DNA of 64,000 bases from Anaerobacillus isosaccharinicus (GTDB taxonomy: Bacteria > Bacillota > Bacilli > Bacillales > Anaerobacillaceae): assembly GCF_001866075.3 (NCBI RefSeq), contig NZ_CP063356.1:4764164-4828163 (forward strand), written 5' to 3'. The notes beneath the pieces were generated by a model. The model worked only from the letters and a program-made list of their open reading frames with translations, had not been told where the DNA came from and made no database searches. Of the stretch, positions 1 through 9,503 are shown piece after piece (the first letter of the stretch is position 1; every line of letters begins with the position of its first letter). The position numbers were made by a program, and so were the translations under genes.

Positions 1-399
1 CCCAATAGAGGACAAGCCTACTTCTCCTAAACGCTTATAAATATCGGGTAATTGCTCAATCGTCAACCAATGATATTGAATGGCTTGACGTGTAGTAATG
101 TCGATAACATCGCGGCCGTAGTCTTTACCGATGTTGGCAAGTGTAAGCGCCTGTTCATTGGTGATAATACCTGTCGGGATATTCACCCTCATCATAAAGT
201 AGCCAGCTTCTTTAGGTTTTTGTAGGTAAAGACCCGCCCATTTAAAATGTCCCCAATCTTCTTCGGGTATAGACGCAAACCCTTCTTTTGCATAACGGTC
301 GATATCATTTAAAATATCTAAACCATCTTTTTTCAACTTGTGAATTTCTTCTTTACTTAACTTACTTTCGTCATTTGCCCAAATCTGTTCGTACGCCAT
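1..399 (-). CDS. Ferredoxin-type nitrite/sulfite reductase, N-terminal part
   Basis: The first 133 codons of a gene that runs off the left edge; position 1 is the end of a complete codon. The translation begins MAYEQIWANDESKLSKEE and contains the N-terminal ferrodoxin-like half of siroheme nitrite/sulfite reductases, including the stretches EAGYFMMRVNIPTGIIT and DITTRQAIQYHWL. The start ATG (397-399) follows a strong AGGAGG site. Enzymes of this family reduce nitrite to ammonia or sulfite to sulfide with electrons from ferredoxin, in the cytoplasm. The siroheme/4Fe-4S cysteines lie outside the window, so the substrate cannot be decided. Nitrite would fit the nitrate reductase genes at the other end of the window. 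Confidence 0.82.
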   Translation of the reverse strand, partial: MAYEQIWANDESKLSKEEIHKLKKDGLDILNDIDRYAKEGFASIPEEDWGHFKWAGLYLQKPKEAGYFMMRVNIPTGIITNEQALTLANIGKDYGRDVIDITTRQAIQYHWLTIEQLPDIYKRLGEVGLSSIG

Positions 400-544
400 A
401 ATCCGCCTCCTAAACTAGTAACCTACATTTTTATGCATAACTATTATTTTAGGGATCTTATCAATTGTTTATTAAAATGTAATCCCTAGTTATTTTATAT
501 GATTAATTGATATTTTAAGGCGACCACGTATGAAAGTCAAGAAC

Positions 545-741
545 AAAGCGCAAGCACCCTGGTTAGCCCCGACAAGCAAATGTTCTGACAAGCAACTTCT
601 TGAATAATCATCTTGTAAGCTTTGCGACGAGTAACCGTAGGAGCAAGGAGTGTGCTTTTTCACTTTTTACCTAAGAAAAAGTGAAATCCTTTTTCCTCGG
701 CAGGTTATTTGACCTCGAGGGGCTGGGGGCTGGAGCTAGAC
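545..741. repeat. Dispersed Bacillaceae-type intergenic repeat
   Basis: A non-coding stretch that resembles a repeat family I know from many Bacillus-group intergenic regions: it opens with AAAGCGCAAGC and AGCCCCGACAAGC and closes with GGGCTGGGGGCTGGAGCTAGAC. It is more GC-rich than its flanks. It contains a hairpin at 658-686 (TTTCACTTTTT against AAAAAGTGAAA). No second copy is seen in the window, so the call rests on recognition of the family. The rest of 400-839 shows no gene. Confidence 0.5.
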
Positions 742-839
742 TATTACTGTTAGTAAACTTATCCACAGGTAAATAAACTTATAATTTCCTACACTAAAAA
801 AGAAAACAGGTCAGCATTCAACGCTGACCCGTTTATTCA

Positions 840-1994
840 TTACAAAGTTGCAATAAACCTCTCAAAGCGGTTACAGCCTTCTTCAAGAATTTCCATACTA
901 TAAGCGTAAGATAAACGAAGATAACCTTCACCATAGCCGGAAAAAGCTGAGCCTGGTACACAAGCAACTTTTCCCTCTTCCAAGAGTCGAATAGCAAACT
1001 CCTCTGCATTTAAGCCGAATTTAGCAATGGATGGAAATAAATAAAATGCTCCCTCTGGTTTAACGACTTCAATTCCCATCGATACTAAGCGATCATAGAC
1101 ATAATCACGGCGCTTTTCGTATTCCCCTCTCATCGCTGACGCATCATCAACACCTTTGGTTAAGGCTTGCACTGCAGCCCATTGTGAAATCGAGCTCGCG
1201 CAGCTTACGTTGTATTGATGAACTTTCAACATATGCTTCGCAATATTTTCCGGAGCGAAGACGAAACCAACCCGCCAGCCTGTCATTGAATGAGATTTAG
1301 ATAATCCATTAATAATGATTGTCTTCTCTTTCATTCCTGGAAACGAGGCGATTGAATAATGTTTTTGACCATATACTAATTCACTGTATATTTCATCAGA
1401 GAGAACAAAAACATTACGATCTTGTAATACTTGAGCGATTTCTGCTAACTCTGTTTTTGTTAGAATACACCCGGTTGGATTTGAAGGGTACGGTAGCATG
1501 ACACATCTCGTTTTACTTGTAATTAAACTTTCAATTTGTTTTGCCGTAATTTTAAAACCAGTTTCTCTTGTATCAGCATAGACAGGAATCCCACCACACA
1601 TTTTAATGATTGGCTCATAAGCGGGATAAACTGGTCCAGGAAGAATGACTTCGGAACCTTCTTCTAAAATGGTCCGAAAGGCAATGTCAATCCCTTGACT
1701 CGCACCTATTGTTGTAATCACTTCTGTTTTTGGATTGTATGTAAGCTTGTATTTAAATTCAATAAAATTTGTCGCTGCTAGGCAAAGCTCATCTAGACCA
1801 GCATTCTTCGTATACCCCGTTTTATTTTCAGCAATCGCTTTTTTACCTGCTTCTTTAATATGCTCTGGTGTTGGGAAATCTGGTTGTCCTATCGTAAGCT
1901 GTATTGCGTCAGGGAACTGCGCAACTCTGTTAAAAAACTGACGAATTCCAGAAATTTGAATGTTTTTGACTTGTGTATTAATTAGATGTTCCAT
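840..1994 (-). CDS. patA: Aminotransferase PatA (class I/II, PLP-dependent)
   Basis: 384 residues, close along its length to Bacillus subtilis PatA. The family transfers the amino group of N-acetyl-L,L-diaminopimelate in the acetylated branch of lysine/DAP synthesis, in the cytoplasm. Visible signatures are the PLP-phosphate region GASQG near residue 97, NPTG at 172-175, the PLP-pyridine aspartate at D200 (LSDEIYSEL), and the Schiff-base lysine K233 in NGLSKSHSMTGWR. The C-terminal arginine motif YLRLSYA is present. The ATG is preceded by a weak GAAAGGTAGG site. It is monocistronic: the neighbours belong to other pathways. Confidence 0.93.
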   Translation of the reverse strand: MEHLINTQVKNIQISGIRQFFNRVAQFPDAIQLTIGQPDFPTPEHIKEAGKKAIAENKTGYTKNAGLDELCLAATNFIEFKYKLTYNPKTEVITTIGASQGIDIAFRTILEEGSEVILPGPVYPAYEPIIKMCGGIPVYADTRETGFKITAKQIESLITSKTRCVMLPYPSNPTGCILTKTELAEIAQVLQDRNVFVLSDEIYSELVYGQKHYSIASFPGMKEKTIIINGLSKSHSMTGWRVGFVFAPENIAKHMLKVHQYNVSCASSISQWAAVQALTKGVDDASAMRGEYEKRRDYVYDRLVSMGIEVVKPEGAFYLFPSIAKFGLNAEEFAIRLLEEGKVACVPGSAFSGYGEGYLRLSYAYSMEILEEGCNRFERFIATL

Positions 1995-2117
1995 TAGTCC
2001 CTACCTTTCATCGCGTTGCTAATATGTATTAACAGTATTTTAGCAAAAAACAATTAGAAAAAGGAAACTTTTTCTTAGTCGAATGCTGTTGCACTATAGT
2101 TTTTAGTAAGCTATATG

Positions 2118-2990
2118 CTACAAACCTTCTCTAATCTTTAAAACCGTTAACTCTTTCATTTTCGCTTCAAACATTAAATCCGTCTTTCGGTCGCCAAGTA
2201 AGTGGGTAAACGTATTAAAATCTTCTTTTAAAATATAATCATGATGGGCTGTATCTGTTTTTGAATTTCTGCCCGAGCTAATGTGCATTTTAGGCAAACG
2301 AATATTTTTCCATGTAGCAACGACCTTGTCTAGTAACAGATCAATTTCAATGTCCTTATATGGGTTGCAATAATGGTGGTGAATATCAAAACAAACGGGA
2401 ACACCTATTTCTTCATTTATATCTAATACATCTTTAACATGAAATGACTTATCATCATTTTCCAAAATTAACATCTTTTTAATTTCAGGACTTAGCTTTT
2501 TATAGTTTTCAACATAACGTTTTTTGGCTTCATCTTTATCACCATAAACACCTCCAACGTGGATGACCATATCGGTTCCACCCATTAAAGCAATTAGCTT
2601 ATAGTGATACTCCAAGTCCCGGAATGCGTTAGTGATCACTTTTTCATTTGGTGAATTAATAATCGTATATTGACCAGGATGAACAGATAACCTCATTTGA
2701 TGTTTTTCCTGAAACGCTCTTATTTCCTTAGTGAGACTTAATACGTCTTCATCGTCCCACCACTCCCACGTTAAAATTTCATGACTCCCAAATGGAACAA
2801 TATCGCTACTAACCCGAAAAAATTTGATATTTTGTTCATGATTCCACTGAAGAATTCTGAGGACAGATACTAAATTATGTAAAGTTAACTCTTTTACTTT
2901 TGCCATTCCCTCTAGTTCTACAGTTTTCATTCTACATGTCCTCATTTTAAGTCCAAGCGTAACATTTAAACAAGCGTAACCAAGCTTCAT
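2118..2990 (-). CDS. uvsE: UV damage repair endonuclease UvsE
   Basis: 290 residues of the UvdE/UvsE TIM-barrel family, which nicks DNA 5' of UV photoproducts and starts an excision pathway independent of UvrABC. The N-terminus MKLGYACLN is typical. Conserved blocks include FFRVSSDIVPFGSH, the metal-binding LSVHPGQY, MVIHVGG, LILENDD and FDIHHHYCNP, which supply the His/Glu/Asp ligands of the metal cluster. The length matches the family. The ATG follows GAAGGTGTTGAA. In Bacillus this gene helps UV resistance of spores. It stands alone here, divergent from the MATE transporter. Confidence 0.92.
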   Translation of the reverse strand: MKLGYACLNVTLGLKMRTCRMKTVELEGMAKVKELTLHNLVSVLRILQWNHEQNIKFFRVSSDIVPFGSHEILTWEWWDDEDVLSLTKEIRAFQEKHQMRLSVHPGQYTIINSPNEKVITNAFRDLEYHYKLIALMGGTDMVIHVGGVYGDKDEAKKRYVENYKKLSPEIKKMLILENDDKSFHVKDVLDINEEIGVPVCFDIHHHYCNPYKDIEIDLLLDKVVATWKNIRLPKMHISSGRNSKTDTAHHDYILKEDFNTFTHLLGDRKTDLMFEAKMKELTVLKIREGL

Positions 2991-3102
2991 TTCAACACCT
3001 TCATTCTGTATTTAGGGAATGAATTGACTCTCATTCACCTTAGTTTTTAAAAACCTACCTCTTTACCAATTAAAATTGCTATTCGTATAAACTCTTTTCT
3101 GT

Positions 3103-3108
3103 TATAAT
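3103..3108 (+). promoter_or_regulatory. Probable -10 box of the MATE transporter
   Basis: A consensus TATAAT lies 37 bases before the MATE start codon. The -35 box is not clear at ideal spacing, so only the -10 is marked. Confidence 0.4.
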
Positions 3109-3145
3109 TCCGTTCATATGACTAAAAGTAGAAAGAAGGGGTGTT

Positions 3146-4525
3146 ATGATACAAACCCTTACACTTAAAGCAAAAACAAAGCAATTTACCTATATATTGA
3201 TCCCTATCTTAGTAACTCAGTTCGCTCTTTTCTCAATGAACTTCTTTGACACTATGATGAGCGGCCATGTAAGTTCTAGTGATTTAGCAGGTGTTGCAAT
3301 CGGCTCAAGCCTTTGGGTGCCTATATTTACAGGTCTCTCAGGCATTCTAATGGCCATAACACCGATAGTTGCTCATCATATTGGTGCTAATAATAAAAAG
3401 GATGTCCCTGCGACTGTTGTCCAAGGAATCTATTTATCTATTCTTCTTGCTCTAATTGTCATTATTCTAGGATTTATTTTTATAAACCCAATTTTAAGTT
3501 TAATGAACTTAGATCCAATCGTTGAAACAATTGCTAGGAACTATTTACTTGCCTTAGCCATTGGTGTTTTTCCATTGTTCTGTTATACGATTTTACGATC
3601 ATTTATCGATGCTTTAGGCCACACCCGTGTAACCATGATCATAACACTATTATCTTTACCAATTAACATTTTCTTTAACTATATTTTAATTTTCGGTAAG
3701 TTAGGATTTCCTCAATTAGGTGGTGTTGGTGCCGGTGTCGCATCATCAATAACGTATTGGTGTATCTTTTTAATTTCAATTTATTTTATCCAGCGTGTAA
3801 CTCCATTTGCACAATATAACATTTTTCGAAGTTGGGTCAGCGTCTCGCTTCAATCTTGGAAAGAAATTTTAAAAATAGGCGTACCAAGCGGGCTTGCTAT
3901 TTTTTGCGAAACAAGTATATTTGCAGCGGTAACCTTACTAATGAGTCAATATAGTACGATTACCATCGCTGCCCACCAAGCAGCCCTTAATTTTGCTACA
4001 TTTTTGTATATGTTACCAATGAGTATTTCCATGGCGCTAACGATTACGATTGGATTTGAAGTTGGGGCAAAACGATATAAGGATGCCAAAAGTTACAGTT
4101 ATTTAGGTATTAGTCTAGGTTTTCTTCTCGGAATTGTCTGTTCATTAATTTTATTCATCTTTAATAAGCAGGTAGGCATGCTTTATACAAATGAACCTGC
4201 TGTTTTAGAGTTAATTTCACAATTTTTAATTTTTGCGATCTTCTTCCAAATGTCTGATGCCGTTGGCGCACCACTGCAAGGAGCACTTCGAGGTTATAAG
4301 GATGTAAATGTTACGTTTCTGTTAGCCGTGTTATCATTTTGGATCATCGGTTTGCCACTAGGCTACGTATTAGCAACATATACTGAATTTGGCGCATTTG
4401 GTTACTGGATTGGTCTAATAACAGGGCTTGCAACAGGGGCTGTTTTCTTATTCATTCGATTACAATATGTACAAAAGAAGTATTTTAAGCTACAACCTCT
4501 GTTAAGCATGAAAAAATCTTCATAA
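3146..4525 (+). CDS. MATE family multidrug efflux transporter
   Basis: 459 residues with about 12 hydrophobic segments arranged as two six-helix halves, the MATE/NorM pattern. Diagnostic stretches are FFDTMMSGHVSSSDLAGVAI near the N-terminus, GVGGAG-like GGVGAGVASSI in the middle and MALTITIGFEVGA in the second half. MATE proteins expel cationic drugs or metabolites in exchange for Na+ or H+. The start ATG has a good GAAAGAAGGGGTGTT leader. A strong bidirectional terminator follows and is shared with the convergent esterase gene. The substrate cannot be predicted. Confidence 0.93.
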   Translation: MIQTLTLKAKTKQFTYILIPILVTQFALFSMNFFDTMMSGHVSSSDLAGVAIGSSLWVPIFTGLSGILMAITPIVAHHIGANNKKDVPATVVQGIYLSILLALIVIILGFIFINPILSLMNLDPIVETIARNYLLALAIGVFPLFCYTILRSFIDALGHTRVTMIITLLSLPINIFFNYILIFGKLGFPQLGGVGAGVASSITYWCIFLISIYFIQRVTPFAQYNIFRSWVSVSLQSWKEILKIGVPSGLAIFCETSIFAAVTLLMSQYSTITIAAHQAALNFATFLYMLPMSISMALTITIGFEVGAKRYKDAKSYSYLGISLGFLLGIVCSLILFIFNKQVGMLYTNEPAVLELISQFLIFAIFFQMSDAVGAPLQGALRGYKDVNVTFLLAVLSFWIIGLPLGYVLATYTEFGAFGYWIGLITGLATGAVFLFIRLQYVQKKYFKLQPLLSMKKSS

Positions 4526-4534
4526 AATGCGATA

Positions 4535-4581
4535 AAAACACAAAGGCTCGCCCCTGAATTTCAAGCGTCCTTTGTGTTTTT
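4535..4581. terminator. Bidirectional terminator
   Basis: Stem AACACAAAGG against CCTTTGTGTT with A-run before and T-run after, between the convergent MATE and esterase genes. Confidence 0.85.
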
Positions 4582-5723
4582 TATTTTCTAAAATCAGTAT
4601 AAATTAGAAACGCCGCCATCGCATAGGCTTCTAAATACTCCCTAATCCCCTCTTTTCCTCTTGGGCTTCGGACAATACTTTGTTTTAATCCAACGGGAGT
4701 TTCGGCCTCTTCATCGAAAACATGATTTAAAAATGACACAGTTTCCCTTAACCCATGTGCGCCTAAGTTCATCACTTCATAAAATGAGACAAATCCATGC
4801 ATGACACCTTCATAATGCAAATGAGTAACTGGCACACCTGATTCTGCTAGACGCTTTGCATATTGTTGACCTTCGTCTCGTAACGGATCGTATTCAGCAG
4901 TTATGATTAACGCAGTTGGAAGAGCGTTAAGGTTCTCAGCATTTAGCGGCGAAGTATATGGACTTAACCACATTTCCTCCATCGGCGTGTATAAATCTCT
5001 CGCCCGGTACATAACACTTCTAGACAACAAATAATAACCACTATCATAGATAATTCGTGATTGAAGTGGAATATCTTGAAATGTTGTTAATGGATATAAT
5101 AATGCTTGTCCAGCTATAGTTGGACCACCAAAATCCCGAGACATTAATGTCACCGCCGTAGCTAAATTACCGCCTGCACTATCTCCAGCGACAGCAATTT
5201 TATTATGGTCACCATTATATTTAGAGGCATTTTCATATGCCCATAACAACGCATCATAACTATCCTCTACTGCAGTTGGAAACACATATTGAGGGGCAAC
5301 TCGATATTCGACGCCAATCACAACGCTTTGCGTTCTAGCCGCAAGTGCTCTTATGATATTGTCATGTGTTTCGATATTCCCATATCCTTCTAAAAACGCC
5401 CCACCATGATAGTACAATATCATCGGATGAGGACCTTTATTTTTGGGATAATACACTCTCCCACGAACATCAGAACCATCAGTAACAGGAATCATAATGT
5501 CTTCTCTAGCAATGGTAGCAGGCCTTGGCTGTGTTAGAAAATTGGGCGGCTTCATATCTGATGTAATAATATTATTGTTTACAGCATGCAATATAACAGC
5601 GGTTTTGGGTGGCAGACGCCCTTCATCAGTACTAGACCAATAATGAACAGCTATTATTACGTAGCTTATAAAGATAAGTAAAATTGCAGCTAGAAGAGAA
5701 AGTATTCTTTTAAAGATTTTCAA
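4581..5723 (-). CDS. Alpha/beta hydrolase, HSL-type esterase with N-terminal membrane anchor
   Basis: 380 residues. An uncleaved-signal-like hydrophobic segment (about residues 8-28) suggests a membrane-anchored enzyme with the catalytic domain outside. The fold carries the hormone-sensitive-lipase oxyanion motif YHGGAFL, the nucleophile elbow GDSAGG, the acid in EYDPLRDEG and the histidine in VMHGF. These enzymes hydrolyse short-chain esters. The start is TTG (5721-5723) after AAAGGAG. The C-terminus runs into the shared terminator. It is monocistronic. The true substrate is unknown. Confidence 0.87.
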   Translation of the reverse strand: MKIFKRILSLLAAILLIFISYVIIAVHYWSSTDEGRLPPKTAVILHAVNNNIITSDMKPPNFLTQPRPATIAREDIMIPVTDGSDVRGRVYYPKNKGPHPMILYYHGGAFLEGYGNIETHDNIIRALAARTQSVVIGVEYRVAPQYVFPTAVEDSYDALLWAYENASKYNGDHNKIAVAGDSAGGNLATAVTLMSRDFGGPTIAGQALLYPLTTFQDIPLQSRIIYDSGYYLLSRSVMYRARDLYTPMEEMWLSPYTSPLNAENLNALPTALIITAEYDPLRDEGQQYAKRLAESGVPVTHLHYEGVMHGFVSFYEVMNLGAHGLRETVSFLNHVFDEEAETPVGLKQSIVRSPRGKEGIREYLEAYAMAAFLIYTDFRK

Positions 5724-5907
5724 TGTGGGCGACTCCTTTCTCTTTGTAGTTTCCCTTATCGTCTTCGAAAAAAACTCTTTAAATAATTATAGCAAATTTT
5801 TTAAATATAGGATTCCTGATTGAGTTTTTCCTAATCCTTTTCCTATTTTCAGCTATTTTGGTAAAATACAATTGCAAGGAAAATACATATGCGAGGGGTT
5901 ATTTATT

Positions 5908-7140
5908 TTGAGTCAATTTGAAAAGAATTTAGAAAAATATGCTGAAATTGCCGTTAAGGTAGGAATTAACATTCAAAAAGATCAGACATTAGTGATTAAT
6001 GCTCCAACAAATAACATGAATTTCGTTCGTCTTGTTGCTAAAAAGGCTTATGAAGCAGGAGCAAAAGATGTTCATATTGAATGGAATGACGAAGAACTGA
6101 CATTATTAAAATATACCTTAGCACCAGACGAAGCTTTTACCGAGTTTCCTATGTGGAAAGCAAAAGGATTTGAGGAAATGGCTGAAAACGGCGCTGCTTT
6201 CATGAGCATCGTTGCAGCTAACCCTGATTTACTTAAAGGGGTTGACCCTGAAAGAATTTCTAATGCTAATAAAGCTAGAGGGGTTGCTTTAGAAAAGTAT
6301 CGTAACTATGTTCAAGCGGATAAAGTAAGCTGGTGTGTGATCGCCGCTCCTTCAAAAGAATGGGCTCAGAAGGTGTTCCCTAACACAACAGAAGAAGAAA
6401 GTATGATAAAGCTTTGGGATGCCATCCTAATGGCAACTCGCGCTGATTTAGATGATCCTGTCGCTGCGTGGCGAGAACATAACAGCAAGCTATTAAACAA
6501 AGTAGATTATTTAAATAATAAAAAATATGAAAAGCTTCACTACCAAGCTCCAGGTACAGACTTAACAATTGAACTTCCCAAAAAGCATCTTTGGGTAGGC
6601 GGCGGCGGCAATAATGAAGCTGGAATCAGTTTCGTTGCAAACATGCCTACTGAAGAAGTATTTACCTTACCGAAAAAAGATGGTGTAAATGGTGTTGTTC
6701 AAAGTACAAAACCATTAAATTATAGCGGTAACGTCATTAATAACTTTAGCCTTACATTTGAAAATGGAAAGATTGTTGATTTTAGTGCAGAAGAAGGTTA
6801 TGAAACATTAAAGCGTTTAGTTGAAACAGACGAAGGCTCTCATTACTTAGGAGAAGTAGCACTTGTTCCACACGATTCACCGATTTCTAATTCAAATATC
6901 ATTTTCTACAACACATTATTCGATGAGAATGCATCAAGTCACTTAGCGATTGGAAATGCTTATTCTTTTAACCTTGACGGTGGTAAAACAATGTCTAAAG
7001 AGGAACTAGAAAAACATGGAGCTAATACAAGTATTACTCACGTCGACTTCATGATCGGTTCTAGTGAAATGAATATTGATGGGATTACGAAAGATGGTAC
7101 ACGTGAGCCTTTATTCCGTGATGGAAACTGGGCTTTTTAA
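5908..7140 (+). CDS. ampS: M29 family aminopeptidase (AmpS-like)
   Basis: About 410 residues. I place the start at the TTG of TTGAGTCAATTT because GCGAGGGG lies just upstream and the M29 homology begins there; an in-frame ATG at 5872 has no ribosome site. Family blocks are plain: GGGNNEAGISFVANMPTEE, DEGSHYLGEVALVP, LFDENASSHLAIGNAY and THVDFMIGS, which hold the Glu, His, Tyr and Asp ligands of the two-metal site. M29 peptidases are cytoplasmic, metal-dependent and remove N-terminal residues from small peptides. A terminator follows at 7167. The gene is monocistronic. Confidence 0.92.
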   Translation: MSQFEKNLEKYAEIAVKVGINIQKDQTLVINAPTNNMNFVRLVAKKAYEAGAKDVHIEWNDEELTLLKYTLAPDEAFTEFPMWKAKGFEEMAENGAAFMSIVAANPDLLKGVDPERISNANKARGVALEKYRNYVQADKVSWCVIAAPSKEWAQKVFPNTTEEESMIKLWDAILMATRADLDDPVAAWREHNSKLLNKVDYLNNKKYEKLHYQAPGTDLTIELPKKHLWVGGGGNNEAGISFVANMPTEEVFTLPKKDGVNGVVQSTKPLNYSGNVINNFSLTFENGKIVDFSAEEGYETLKRLVETDEGSHYLGEVALVPHDSPISNSNIIFYNTLFDENASSHLAIGNAYSFNLDGGKTMSKEELEKHGANTSITHVDFMIGSSEMNIDGITKDGTREPLFRDGNWAF

Positions 7141-7166
7141 TCAAAATTAAACCATAACAACATATT

Positions 7167-7206
7167 GTAGCCACGCTTTTTCCATAAAAAAACGTGGCTA
7201 CTTTTT
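7167..7206. terminator. Terminator after the aminopeptidase gene
   Basis: Stem GTAGCCACG against CGTGGCTAC followed by TTTTTGTT. Confidence 0.85.
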
Positions 7207-7330
7207 GTTATGCTTATCCAACCTTTTTGTATAATTTCGCCTGACTTGACCTTTGAGGATTTGCTTATCTAACCTAGTTTCGCACTTTTAAAACTGTATA
7301 GTGAGGAACCTCCCCACAGCTGACTTATTT

Positions 7331-7537
7331 TCACTTGCTTATACGATGCGGGAATTCGTTTAGTTTCTTCTCGATGTTATCGATTTCACCATCAATTGTT
7401 CCTTCCGTATAAGTGTCACTAACCTGTTCATGGGTAATGGCAAGTCCTTTATCAACTTCATTCTTACTACAATAATCTGAAGGCTCAAATGATTTTTCTG
7501 CAACTTGATTACTGCTGTTTTCTGATCGTTTTTTCAA
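7331..7537 (-). CDS. Small hydrophilic protein, YozQ-like (DUF4025)
   Basis: 68 residues, acidic and hydrophilic, without membrane segments. The central block ITHEQVSDTYTEGTID resembles the short Bacillus protein YozQ (DUF4025). The start ATG (7535-7537) is preceded on its strand by AAAGGAGGTGTAAGTAGACTTTG, a good ribosome site. The function of the family is unknown. It stands alone between the aminopeptidase and the divergent HAD gene. Confidence 0.65.
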   Translation of the reverse strand: MKKRSENSSNQVAEKSFEPSDYCSKNEVDKGLAITHEQVSDTYTEGTIDGEIDNIEKKLNEFPHRISK

Positions 7538-7674
7538 AGTCTACTTACACCTCCTTTATGATAGTATGACCCCTTTCTTCATACGTATTGCCTTCAAAGA
7601 AAAAATAAACTTGCAATTACAATTAACAAAATCATACAATTGGATAAAAGATATTTTGGAAAGGAAGCTAAAAT

Positions 7675-8337
7675 GTGAAAGTAGCTATATTTGATTTCGA
7701 TGGAACATTATACCCGGAAGAAACATTTTCTCTAATGATGAAACATTTAAAAACCCACCCGATACATAACAATAAATACCGCCGCTTTATCAGAAGAATT
7801 TTACCTGTATATATTGCCTATAAGCTCAAGCTTTATCCCGAGCAAAAAATGAAGGAATATTCAATGCGATCGTATATATCAGCTTTTGGTCAAACACCAG
7901 AAACAGATATTCGAGATTTTTTTTCAAAACTCGGTAGTGAAATGAGTCAAAAATTAAGTGAACAAGTATTACAAAGGTTACACCAACATCGTAATGATGG
8001 CTATTACATTATGCTTGTCTCAGGAGCCTTTGAGCCATTACTTCACTCTGTTACCAAAGATGTTAGCTTCAATTGTATTATTGGGACAAGTATCCCTTTT
8101 AAAAATAAGGAAATTGATAAAGAGACACCGGTTATTCACATTCACGGCGAACGAAAAACAGCTAATATTTATGCCCAACTTGCTAATAATGAGGTTGATT
8201 GGGAAAACAGTTATGCTTATGGCGATAGTTATTCTGACTTAAATGTCCTTGAGCTAGTCGGAAATCCAGTTGCTGTAAAACCAGATCCACGCCTTATGCA
8301 AATTGCTACAGATCGAAAATGGGAAATCATATCATAA
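7675..8337 (+). CDS. HAD-superfamily (IB) phosphatase
   Basis: 220 residues. HAD motif I is IFDFDGTLYP at the very N-terminus (nucleophile Asp), motif II is MLVSGAF near residue 118, and motif IV is YAYGDSYSDL near residue 183, the SerB-like layout of subfamily IB. Such enzymes dephosphorylate small phosphorylated metabolites; the substrate is not predictable. The start is GTG at 7675: the overlapping ATG at 7673 runs straight into TGA, and GGAAAGGAAG sits at the right distance. Confidence 0.85.
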   Translation: MKVAIFDFDGTLYPEETFSLMMKHLKTHPIHNNKYRRFIRRILPVYIAYKLKLYPEQKMKEYSMRSYISAFGQTPETDIRDFFSKLGSEMSQKLSEQVLQRLHQHRNDGYYIMLVSGAFEPLLHSVTKDVSFNCIIGTSIPFKNKEIDKETPVIHIHGERKTANIYAQLANNEVDWENSYAYGDSYSDLNVLELVGNPVAVKPDPRLMQIATDRKWEIIS

Positions 8338-8374
8338 CTGAGTGAATTTCAATACCAAAAATAAGCCATATCAA

Positions 8375-8414
8375 ACTATATGTAGTCGAGCGTACTTACG
8401 CAACTTCATATAGT
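8375..8414. repeat. Inverted repeat after the HAD gene
   Basis: ACTATATG (8375-8382) is mirrored by CATATAGT (8407-8414). There is no T-run, so it is not a classic terminator. Confidence 0.4.
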
Positions 8415-8535
8415 ATCAAATGGCGATAATACGGAATTATGATATTCATTAAAAAATAGGCATCGTTCTCCTCTCATGAATTTTTTGTTTATAACAAAAG
8501 ATATAAACGAGTAAAAAAAGGAGGAATAGGCTACG

Positions 8536-8766
8536 ATGGAGTTTGTTATTAAAGCGAAGGATAGTGCTATCCCATGCTCAGTTACGATTGACGAAGATAA
8601 TGGCAAGTATATGTTACGGAAAGCTGATACAAGTGGTGAAGTTTTTCAAGATAAAAATCAACTAATCCAATGGATCGAAACAGAATGGAACCCGAATCTT
8701 TTTGAAGACGAAGAAGCATATTCCGACCTCTTAATCATGATAAAAGGAAATATCGATGAGTTTTAA
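8536..8766 (+). CDS. Small acidic protein of unknown function
   Basis: 76 residues, soluble, with a run of beta-prone then helical sequence and an acidic C-terminus (NIDEF). An AAAAAAGGAGGAAT site precedes the ATG and a strong terminator follows, so it is very probably translated. I do not recognise a domain. The protein stands alone between the HAD phosphatase and the convergent bshB2. Confidence 0.7.
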   Translation: MEFVIKAKDSAIPCSVTIDEDNGKYMLRKADTSGEVFQDKNQLIQWIETEWNPNLFEDEEAYSDLLIMIKGNIDEF

Positions 8767-8771
8767 GCGAG

Positions 8772-8830
8772 AAAAAAAGGTAGTACTTCATCATAATGAA
8801 CATCATTATGTAAAAGTACTACCTTTTTTT
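8772..8830. terminator. Bidirectional terminator
   Basis: AAAAAAAGGTAGTACTT pairs with AAGTACTACCTTTTTTT between two convergent genes; the last bases overlap the bshB2 stop. Confidence 0.9.
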
Positions 8831-9488
8831 AAAAGCGATAAATCCAAAACTGTTCTTCCGTTAACCATTTCTTTAATCGTGTTGTCAAATCATCATTACT
8901 TTGTTGTTTAAACATTGCCTCTGTTTGAGAACGATGAGCTTTTATTGCTGCTACTTTTACATCCATCGTACTTTCCACATCATGAACGACATCAGGCTTT
9001 CCTAATACCTTTTCTCGCTCTTTTGTAATAGCCATGCAATACACTTTAGGACGAACGGCCTCTGGTAACTGGCGCACAGCCTCTACCGTTGCATGACCAG
9101 TTGCATCATGATCGGGGTGAACTCCATGACCAGGGTAATGGGTAATAATCAACGATGGCTTCACTTCAACAATAAGCTCTTTGATTGTTTCAATTACCTT
9201 TGCCTCATCTTCAAATTCAATTGTTTTATCTCGAAACCCTAACATACGTACATCTTTAATTCCTAAAACTTTACATGCTTCAATTAGCTCTTGTTTACGT
9301 AAGGAAGGCAACGATTCGCGGGTAGCAAATGGAGGAGTCCCCATATTTCTACCCATTTCACCTAACGTTAAGCATGCATATGTTACCGGAATTCCTAATT
9401 TAGTGTAGCTTGCAATCGTACCACCAGGACCAAAAGATTCATCATCCGGATGCGGAAATACGACCAATACGTGTTTTTCTTCCATCAT
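8829..9488 (-). CDS. bshB2: Bacillithiol biosynthesis deacetylase BshB2
   Basis: 219 residues of the LmbE/PIG-L deacetylase family. The zinc motif FPHPDDESFGPGG lies near residue 11 and the second motif HPDHDATGHATVEAV near residue 122. BshB enzymes remove acetate from GlcNAc-malate to give GlcN-malate, the second step in making bacillithiol, the main low-molecular-weight thiol of Bacillaceae. The identity as BshB2 rather than BshB1 rests on the YojF-like gene 15 bases upstream, the arrangement of yojF-yojG in B. subtilis. Confidence 0.9.
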   Translation of the reverse strand: MMEEKHVLVVFPHPDDESFGPGGTIASYTKLGIPVTYACLTLGEMGRNMGTPPFATRESLPSLRKQELIEACKVLGIKDVRMLGFRDKTIEFEDEAKVIETIKELIVEVKPSLIITHYPGHGVHPDHDATGHATVEAVRQLPEAVRPKVYCMAITKEREKVLGKPDVVHDVESTMDVKVAAIKAHRSQTEAMFKQQSNDDLTTRLKKWLTEEQFWIYRF

Positions 9489-9503
9489 TATCTTCCTTTC
9501 TTC

